Origin: Amycolatopsis sp. cg9
GTDB taxonomy: Bacteria; Actinomycetota; Actinomycetes; Mycobacteriales; Pseudonocardiaceae
Direction of reading: 5' to 3'
Assembly (NCBI RefSeq): GCF_041346945.1
Contig: NZ_CP166850.1
Location: forward strand, 8,664,501 to 8,728,500
DNA length: 64,000 nucleotides
Of the stretch, positions 58,249 to 64,000 are shown piece after piece. The notes beneath the pieces were generated by a model. That model made no database searches and had not been told where the DNA came from. It saw nothing but the letters and a program-made list of their open reading frames with translations. The position numbers were made by a program, and so were the translations under genes. Position 1 is the first letter of the stretch. Each line of letters opens with the position of its first letter.

Positions 58249-59715
58249 TTACGCGAACCCGAGCGACCGGTCGTCGCCTTCGAGCACCGCCGTGCGGGTG
58301 CGGGTCAGTTCCGCGCCGGGTTCGACCGCGAAATCGCGCACCAGCCGGTCGTGGACCCGCTGGTACACCGCCAAGGCGTCGGTCCGCAGGCCGCGGGCGT
58401 ACAGCGCGCGCATCAGCAGCGCCGCGATCGGTTCGCGGTGGGGATGGGCCGCGAGCACGGTCGACAGCTCGTCCGCGGCCGAGGCGTACCGGCCCAGGCG
58501 CAGCTGCGAGTCCGCTTTCCGCTGCGCCAGGGAAAGCCGGTGTTCCCGCAGCCGCAGCCGCTCGCCCTCGGCGAAGGGGCCGGGCAGGCCCGCGAGCGGT
58601 TCGCCCTGGAAGAGCCCGATGGCGTCCGCGCAGAGCTCGGCCGCGGTGGCCAGGTCGCCGGTGCCGGCGGCCGCTTTCGCTTCCTGGTCGAGCTCCCGCA
58701 GGCGCGTGAGGTCGGTCCGGACGCCGTCGCTCGCGAACAGGTAACCCGCGCGGCCGCGGCGGATCACCGACTCCTTGCTGGTTTCGTGGGCCGCGCGCAG
58801 GCAGGAACGCAGCCGCAGCACGTACGTCGGCAGCACGCCGGTGCCGGTTCCCGGTGGTTCGAGGCCCCAGACGTCGTCGAGGAGCCCGTGGTCGGTGACC
58901 ACGACGTCCGGGCGCAGCAGCAGGGCGGCCAGCAGGGCCTGCTGGCGCACCGGGCCGAGGTCGAGGGCGGCCGTGCCCCGCCACGCCCGCAACGGACCGA
59001 GCACCGAAAACCGCAGCCTCGCCGCCGGCGGCCGGGGCGCGGGGGCCGGGGGGCCGGCGGTGGTCCGGGCGGCCGTCACGATGCCGTGGTCGAAGGCGTA
59101 CACGACCGCCGCGGCCCGGTCGCGCAGGCCGAGTTCCTTCAGGAGGCGGGCGAACCGGGTCTTCACCACCGATTCGGAAAGGCCGAGCGTGCCGGCGATT
59201 TCGGCGTCGGTGCCGCCCCGGCCGGCGGCGCGCAGCAGCTCGAGGTGTTCCGGGGTCAGCGATCCCGGCGCCGGCTCGGGGTGCGCGGCCGCGTGCCGGT
59301 AGGCGGTGAGCACGCGGGCGGTGACGGCGACGTCGAGCCACGCGTCGCCCGCGGCGACGGCGCGGACGGCCCGGATCAGGTCCTCGGCGGGCGAGTCCTT
59401 CAGGACGTAACCGACCGCGCCCGCCCGCAGCACGCCCGCGAGCAGCTCGTCGTCGTCGAACGTGGTCAGGGCCAGCACCGGCGGCCGGGCGCCGGTCCGG
59501 CGCAGCCGCCGGGTCGCTTCGATCCCGTCGACGTGCTTCATCCGCAGGTCCATGACGACGACGTCGGCTTCGGCCGCGGCGAGGGCCGCCGGTACTTCGG
59601 CGCCGTCGCCGCATTCGCCGACGATGGTGAACCCGTCGCGCTCGCGCAGGATCCGGCGCAGGCCGGAGCGCACCAGCTCCTGGTCGTCGACCAGCAGCAC
59701 CCGGATCGCGGTCAC
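58249..59715 (-). CDS. Response regulator with receiver, LuxR HTH and SARP/BTAD domains
   Basis: A 488-residue fusion. The receiver (about 3-120) has phospho-acceptor D56 (VVVMDLRMK) and VLKDSPAED. A LuxR-type HTH follows at about 155-205 (LTPEHLELLRAAGRGGTDAEIAGTLGLSESVVKTRF, in part). Then comes a SARP winged helix at about 232-320 (FSVLGPLRAWRGTAALDLGPVRQQALLAALLL) and a BTAD helical domain at about 325-475 (PFAEGERLRLREHRLSLAQRKAD). Two different DNA-binding domains behind one receiver are unusual. Partner of the kinase upstream. Confidence 0.88.
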   Translation of the reverse strand: MTAIRVLLVDDQELVRSGLRRILRERDGFTIVGECGDGAEVPAALAAAEADVVVMDLRMKHVDGIEATRRLRRTGARPPVLALTTFDDDELLAGVLRAGAVGYVLKDSPAEDLIRAVRAVAAGDAWLDVAVTARVLTAYRHAAAHPEPAPGSLTPEHLELLRAAGRGGTDAEIAGTLGLSESVVKTRFARLLKELGLRDRAAAVVYAFDHGIVTAARTTAGPPAPAPRPPAARLRFSVLGPLRAWRGTAALDLGPVRQQALLAALLLRPDVVVTDHGLLDDVWGLEPPGTGTGVLPTYVLRLRSCLRAAHETSKESVIRRGRAGYLFASDGVRTDLTRLRELDQEAKAAAGTGDLATAAELCADAIGLFQGEPLAGLPGPFAEGERLRLREHRLSLAQRKADSQLRLGRYASAADELSTVLAAHPHREPIAALLMRALYARGLRTDALAVYQRVHDRLVRDFAVEPGAELTRTRTAVLEGDDRSLGFA

Positions 59716-60860
59716 CGGGCCACCCCGGCCGGGGGAACGGCGAGGTCGACGAGCCAGTCGCCGCCGTCGGGCCCGGTGCGCAGGCGGGCGCCGATCTGTT
59801 CGGCCCTGGCCGCCATCCCGGTCAGGCCCGAGCCGTCGGCGGCGAACTCGGCCGGGCGGTCGGGCAGGGTGTTGCGGACGATGAGGCGGACCTCGTTCCG
59901 GCCGACGTGCAGCCGGATCCGGGCGGTGCTGCGCGGGGCGTGCTTGGCGATGTTCGCGAGCGACTCCTGCGTGATGCGGTAGAGCGTGAGCCCGGCCAGG
60001 TCGGGCACGTCGGCGGCGTCGCCCTCCTGCTCGAAGTGGATGTCGAGGCCGGCCCCGCGGGTGTGGTCGACCAGGTCGGCGATGTCACCGGCCCCCGGCA
60101 GCGTGTGCCGTTCGGCCGGGGAGTGCGAGAGCAACCGGACCGTGCGGCGGATGTCGGTCATCGCCGCCCGCCCCACCCGTTCGGCCTCGGTGAGCCCTTC
60201 GATCGCTTCGTCGACGTCGCGGTCCTGCTGCAGCGCGCGCCGGGCGCCGGTCAGGTGCAGCAGCGTGATGCTGAGCGAGTGGGCCACGACGTCGTGCACC
60301 TCGCGGGCGATGCGCTGGCGTTCGGTCAGGATCGTGTGCTCCCGCTCGGCCACCCGGCCGGCGCGCTCGGCGGCCAGCGCGCGGACGTACCAGCGGAGCA
60401 TGAAGCCGCCGGAGTGCCCGAGCAGCACCGCGGCCAGGTACACCGCCGCCCCGGTCAGCCCGGGCCCGGCCGCCGCCCAGCCGAGCACCGCGAGGTCGAG
60501 ACCGAGGAACAGGAACGCGACCGCGGGCCGGGCGATCGAGGCCACCTCGGCGGCCAGCACCACGAGCACGATCGGCGCGAAGTCCGGCAGGCGCGGTTCG
60601 GTCAGCAGGATCGCCACCGCGGCGGCCACCGTGACGCACTTGGTCCACACGGGCAGGATCCGGCCGGTGCCCAGCCAGGCCAGGCTGGTCGCCGCGACGA
60701 GCAGCACGACCAGGACGAGCACGAGCGGCGGCAGCACCCCCGCCCGCTGGGTGACGGCGGTGGCGGTCAGCAACGCGGTGAACGCGTTGGTGCAGACCGC
60801 CACCCACCACGGCAACGCGATCCGGGACTGGGCGAGACTCGCTTCCAGCTTTTCCCGCAT
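59712..60860 (-). CDS. Sensor histidine kinase
   Basis: A 382-residue kinase with about five hydrophobic helices (residues 15-155), a HisKA_3 helix with His189 (RIAREVHDVVAHSLSITL) and a HATPase domain (LYRITQESLANIAKHA, then DGSGLTGMAARAEQIGARL). I chose the ATG with AAAAGG upstream; a GTG six bases earlier overlaps that site. Its stop overlaps the start of the receiver-LuxR-SARP gene. The signal is unknown. Confidence 0.88.
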   Translation of the reverse strand: MREKLEASLAQSRIALPWWVAVCTNAFTALLTATAVTQRAGVLPPLVLVLVVLLVAATSLAWLGTGRILPVWTKCVTVAAAVAILLTEPRLPDFAPIVLVVLAAEVASIARPAVAFLFLGLDLAVLGWAAAGPGLTGAAVYLAAVLLGHSGGFMLRWYVRALAAERAGRVAEREHTILTERQRIAREVHDVVAHSLSITLLHLTGARRALQQDRDVDEAIEGLTEAERVGRAAMTDIRRTVRLLSHSPAERHTLPGAGDIADLVDHTRGAGLDIHFEQEGDAADVPDLAGLTLYRITQESLANIAKHAPRSTARIRLHVGRNEVRLIVRNTLPDRPAEFAADGSGLTGMAARAEQIGARLRTGPDGGDWLVDLAVPPAGVAR

Positions 60861-60893
60861 CTTCACCTTTTCACCCTAGGGCTCGTCGTGGGA

Positions 60894-61544
60894 TCAGGGG
60901 TAGTAGACGCCGTTGTACCACTGGCCGCCGGCGTCGTCGGAATAGACGTCGACGTTGAAGTTGTAGTTGCCGTGCTTGCCTTCCCACAGGTAACCGGGCA
61001 GGCCCGAAGCCGCGTCGATGTCGCAGATGACGTCGTCGGTGCACAACGTCAACGTGGGGATGTTCCCGAAGAAGTCGTCCACCCCGGCGAGCGGGAAACC
61101 GGCGATGGGCGCGATCAGCGGATGACCCGCCGCCCCGGCGTTGCCCGGCCCCGGTGCCCGCTTCGGGTCCGCGATGAGCACGGCGTTCACGTTGTCGAAG
61201 GTCTGCCAGTTTTCGGTCACCCACGTGTGCACCACCGCGGCGCCGAGCGAGAACCCGACCGCCTTGACGTGCTGGCCCCCGCACGCGTTGCGCTGGTCGC
61301 GGATCAGCCGGTTCAGCTCGTTGACGCCCTGGCGGGCGTTGTAGCCGATCGGCTGGGCCGGGTACCCGACGCGCTGGCTGATGTTGCCCTGCCAATAGGG
61401 AGCGTTGGAATCGTTGTCCCCCGTTCCGCCGACCACGATCGTGTAAGTGCCGTCGCACGACGCGGCCTGCGCCGCGGGCGGGGAAAGCAGGCCAAGTCCC
61501 GCGGACGCGAGAATGCCCGTCAGCACAACCGAAATCTTCTTCAC
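60894..61544 (-). CDS. Secreted cutinase/PE-PPE-like serine hydrolase
   Basis: A 216-residue exported protein with a signal peptide (1-28, ending AQAAS). The alpha/beta-hydrolase nucleophile lies in AVGFSLGAAVVHTW; Asp in LIADPKRAPGPG or TDDVICD and His in GKHGNYN are candidate triad members. The pattern resembles PE-PPE-domain and cutinase-like hydrolases of mycolic-acid bacteria and relatives. Two cysteine pairs probably form disulfides. Substrate: cell-envelope or exogenous lipid ester, by analogy. Confidence 0.8.
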   Translation of the reverse strand: MKKISVVLTGILASAGLGLLSPPAAQAASCDGTYTIVVGGTGDNDSNAPYWQGNISQRVGYPAQPIGYNARQGVNELNRLIRDQRNACGGQHVKAVGFSLGAAVVHTWVTENWQTFDNVNAVLIADPKRAPGPGNAGAAGHPLIAPIAGFPLAGVDDFFGNIPTLTLCTDDVICDIDAASGLPGYLWEGKHGNYNFNVDVYSDDAGGQWYNGVYYP

Positions 61545-61635
61545 TTCAACCCCCTTGCGCTGTCGCGGCCCGAATGACCGCGACGCGGGGAATGCTGCCG
61601 AGCGATCATGAAATTCCGATGAAACCGCGGCCCGG

Positions 61636-62292
61636 TCACCCGGTCATGCGATAGCCGACGCCCCGGACGGTGTGGATCAGCACCGGGTCGCGCAGCTTGC
61701 GCCGCAGGCGGCCGATCACCACCTCCAGCACGTTCGACCCCGGGTCCGCCGCCTCGTCCCAGGCGTACGCCAGCAGCGCGGCGCGCGAGACCGGCCGCCC
61801 GGCGGCGGTCATCAGGCGTTCGAGGACGAGGTATTCCTTGCGGGTCACCGTGAGCAGCACGCCGGCGCGGGTCACCCGGTGCTTGCCGTTGTCCAGCTCG
61901 ACGTCCGCGCAGCGCAGCACGTCCGGCCGGCTGGTCAGGTCGCGGCGGCACAGCCGGCGCACCCGCGCCACCAGTTCCGGCATGGCGAACGGCTTGACGA
62001 GGTAGTCGTCGCCGAAGCGCAGGCCGTCGATCCGGTCGGCGACGCTGTCGCGCGCGGTCAGGAACAGCACCGGCATCGGCCAGTCTTCGCGGCGCCGCCC
62101 GCTCACGTACCGCAGCGCGTCGCCCGACGGCAGCATCCGGTCGAACACCGCGCAGTCGTACGGGTTCACGAACAGCGCCTCGTCGGCGGCCGGCAGGTCG
62201 GCCGCGGTGTCGACCGCGAACCCGGCGGCACGGAGGGCGGCGTCGAGCGCCACCCGCAGATTTTCGTCGTCCTCGGTCACCAGCACCCGCAC
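61636..62292 (-). CDS. OmpR-family response regulator
   Basis: A 218-residue regulator with acidic cluster TEDDE, phospho-acceptor D51 (CAVFDRMLPSG), Lys in LVKPFAMPEL, and an OmpR winged helix (LLTVTRKEYLVLERLMTAAGRPVSRAALLAYAW, in part; VLEVVIGRLRRKL; IHTVRGVGYRM). No kinase gene is adjacent in the window. It lies ten bases behind the AAA ATPase gene on the same strand, so the two are probably co-transcribed. GTG start. Confidence 0.9.
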   Translation of the reverse strand: MRVLVTEDDENLRVALDAALRAAGFAVDTAADLPAADEALFVNPYDCAVFDRMLPSGDALRYVSGRRREDWPMPVLFLTARDSVADRIDGLRFGDDYLVKPFAMPELVARVRRLCRRDLTSRPDVLRCADVELDNGKHRVTRAGVLLTVTRKEYLVLERLMTAAGRPVSRAALLAYAWDEAADPGSNVLEVVIGRLRRKLRDPVLIHTVRGVGYRMTG

Positions 62293-62301
62293 CCCCGCAC
62301 G

Positions 62302-63942
62302 TTAGCGTGCGGCGGCCGCCACGACGTCGCCGGCGAGCAGCTCGCGCAGTTCGCCCACGTCCGGGATCCGGCCCAGCCGCCGCAGCCGCTGCGACTGCGC
62401 CTTGCGCATGCCTTCGAACAGCCGCCGCGCGTCCCGCGCGTTGCCGAAGTTCCGTTCCCCCGCGGCGCGCGTGAAGAAGTCGATCAGCACCGGGTGCGCC
62501 GTCGGGTCCAGCTCGTAGTCCCCCGCCGAGACCAGCCGCCCGACGATGCCGAGCAGCTCGCCGGGCGTGTAGTCGGCGAACTCGATCGTCTTGCCGAAGC
62601 GGGACGCGAGACCGGGGTTGGCCGACAGGAACTCCGCCATCTCGGCGGTGTAGCCGGCCACGATCACCGCCACGTCGTCGCGGCGGTCCTCCATCAGCTT
62701 GACGAGCATGTCGATCGCTTCCTGGCCGAAGTCGCCGCCCGCCGACGCCGACCTCGACAGCATGTAGGCCTCGTCGATGAACAGCACGCCGCCGAGCGAC
62801 TCCTCGACCACGACCGCGGTCTTCTCCGCGGTGTGGCCGATGTACTGGCCGACGAGGTCCCGGCGCGACACCTCGCGGAACTGGCCGCGCGGCAGCACGC
62901 CCAGTGCTTTCAGCAGCTTCCCGTAGATCCGCGCGACCGTCGTCTTGCCGGTGCCGGGCGCGCCCGCGAAGACCAGGTGGTGGCCGGTCGGCCCGACCGG
63001 CAGCCCGGCCCGCCGGCGCCACTCGTTGACCTGCAGCTCGTCGACCAGCGCCCGCACTTCGGCCTTCACCCCCGGCAGGCCGACCATCGCGTCCAGCTCG
63101 GCCAGCAGGTCGTCCAGCTCCTGGCTGCCGAGGCCGCCGGGGGCCGCCGGATCGCTCGCCGCGACCACGGTCGTCGCCGCGCCCGGCGCCACCGCGATGC
63201 CCGCGGTGTTCTCCACGCGGCACCCGGACACCCGGCCCCCGCAGTCCGCGGCGAACGCGATCCCGGCGCCCCGCGCGTCGCGGACCGTGCAGCCGGACAG
63301 CTCGGGCGCGCCGTGGTGCGCCACCGCGATGCCCTCCTGGCCGGTGCGGGTGATCTCGCAGCGTTCGACGACCGGCCGGGCGTACTGGTAGACGTACAGC
63401 CCGCGCAGCCCGCACCCGGTCACCGCGCAGTTGCGGATGACCGGGTCGGCGCCCATCGCGATGATGACGCCGTCGCCGGTGACGTCCTCGACCGTGGTGT
63501 CGGCGAGCGTGCCGGAGCCGCCTTCGACGACGATGCCCTGTTCCCCGCCCGTGACGGCGCACCCGGTCACCTCGAACCCGGCGGTCCCCCGGATCCGGAG
63601 CGCCGGGCCGCGCCCGCCGGTGAAGACGCACTGCCGCACGGTGAGCGCGACGTCGTCGGCGGAGATCGCGCCCGCGTCCCCGGCGCGGACCTCGATCCCG
63701 CGCAGCGCAAGAGATCCGCCGTGGACGGCGAAGACCGGCCGGTCGGCCCCGCCGCCGTCGACGACCACCGCCGCGCCGTCCGCGGCCACCAGCGTCACGC
63801 GCCGGCCCGCCAGGTCGAACACCTCGTGGTAGGTGCCTTCGGCGACGGTGATGAGGGCGTCGTCGCCGGCGTCGGCCAGTGCGTCGCCGATCGTCGCGTA
63901 CGCGCCGGGCCGCGCCGCGACCTCCAGGGTCCGGCCGGGCAT
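62302..63942 (-). CDS. Right-handed beta-helix / CbxX-type AAA ATPase fusion
   Basis: A 546-residue protein. Residues ~15-260 form a parallel beta-helix of pectate-lyase type, with repeated GxxVxxxxVxxxx turns and many regularly spaced Gly and Cys-containing rungs (VIRNCAVTGCGLRGLYV, VERCEITRTGQEGIAV, LSGCTVRDARGAGIAF). Residues ~275-545 are a CbxX/SpoVK/EccA-type AAA module: Walker A GAPGTGKT (327-334), Walker B VLFIDEA, and SRFGKTIEF sensor region. EccA-like ATPases serve type VII secretion. The ATG overlaps the stop of the upstream gene. Confidence 0.88.
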   Translation of the reverse strand: MPGRTLEVAARPGAYATIGDALADAGDDALITVAEGTYHEVFDLAGRRVTLVAADGAAVVVDGGGADRPVFAVHGGSLALRGIEVRAGDAGAISADDVALTVRQCVFTGGRGPALRIRGTAGFEVTGCAVTGGEQGIVVEGGSGTLADTTVEDVTGDGVIIAMGADPVIRNCAVTGCGLRGLYVYQYARPVVERCEITRTGQEGIAVAHHGAPELSGCTVRDARGAGIAFAADCGGRVSGCRVENTAGIAVAPGAATTVVAASDPAAPGGLGSQELDDLLAELDAMVGLPGVKAEVRALVDELQVNEWRRRAGLPVGPTGHHLVFAGAPGTGKTTVARIYGKLLKALGVLPRGQFREVSRRDLVGQYIGHTAEKTAVVVEESLGGVLFIDEAYMLSRSASAGGDFGQEAIDMLVKLMEDRRDDVAVIVAGYTAEMAEFLSANPGLASRFGKTIEFADYTPGELLGIVGRLVSAGDYELDPTAHPVLIDFFTRAAGERNFGNARDARRLFEGMRKAQSQRLRRLGRIPDVGELRELLAGDVVAAAAR

Positions 63943-64000
63943 CAGCCCGCCTCGGCCAGCAGCCAGCCGCGGTCGACCGCCTTGGCCCCGGCCTGGAACC
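63942..64000 (-). CDS. C-terminal end of an unidentified gene
   Basis: The last 18 codons of a gene that enters from the right edge: FQAGAKAVDRGWLLAEAG then stop. The stop overlaps the ATG of the beta-helix/AAA gene (ATGA), so it belongs to the same operon. Too short to identify. Confidence 0.5.
   Translation of the reverse strand, partial: FQAGAKAVDRGWLLAEAG

Overview
The window is high-GC DNA from an actinomycete, most likely Amycolatopsis or a close relative in the Pseudonocardiaceae. The evidence is the strong G/C third-position bias, many GTG/TTG starts, translationally coupled genes, many one-component regulators, ECF42-type and BldD-type proteins, and close matches to mycobacterial FadD17 and FadB2. 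That placement is an inference; no rRNA or housekeeping marker is present. I saw no tRNA, rRNA, CRISPR array, transposase or integrase. Most of the DNA reads as ordinary chromosome carrying catabolic, regulatory and cell-envelope accessory genes.

1-11 kb: the end of an iron-siderophore permease, a small secreted protein, then fatty-acid/steroid genes: fadD17 behind a perfect KstR-type operator, and fadB2 behind a 15-bp palindrome shared with a divergent TetR gene. Between them lie a GntR/YeiH-transporter pair with two similar operators, a class III nucleotide cyclase, and a 24-bp direct repeat around an apparent gene remnant. 11-18 kb: a large LuxR-type ATPase regulator, about 800 bases with no gene, an orphan ABC substrate-binding lipoprotein, a DGPF/ECF42 sigma pair and a DUF1206 membrane protein.

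18-29 kb is the most interesting catabolic block. A LysR gene sits between a leftward three-dehydrogenase operon and a rightward seven-gene operon (pxpA-pxpB-pxpC, MFS, SDR, aminotransferase, RraA-type aldolase). Both operons carry the same 27-bp element (22/27 identical), in the same orientation, 19-20 bp ahead of a -10-like hexamer. This points to one regulon, perhaps for a substituted 5-oxoproline that is ring-opened, transaminated and cleaved. PxpA has an altered active-site motif, and the MFS gene is frameshifted so that it runs in frame into the SDR.

29-33 kb: four peptidoglycan-directed proteins (HTH-membrane-lysozyme-like, M15, GH25, CAP). 33-37 kb: a KAS III homologue with Ser in place of the catalytic Cys, and a GGDEF/EAL protein with both active sites lost, divergent from a BldD-like protein that has lost the c-di-GMP motif. 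37-43 kb: monooxygenase, hydrolase and epimerase genes, each with a local regulator. 43-49.6 kb: a GntR-controlled AtuA/DUF4387 operon and a tartrate/malate-type dehydrogenase with its LysR regulator.

49.6-53 kb: a copper operon (copZ, a His-rich exported protein, copA) whose CsoR-type operator lies inside an apparently leaderless promoter. 53-60.9 kb: an exported esterase, then a histidine kinase/response regulator pair separated by two 122-bp tandem repeats that each encode a 41-residue mini-ORF, a divergent FtsX-type ABC transporter, and a second kinase with an unusual receiver-LuxR-SARP fusion. 60.9-64 kb: a cutinase-like secreted protein, an orphan OmpR regulator, and a beta-helix/AAA ATPase at the right edge.
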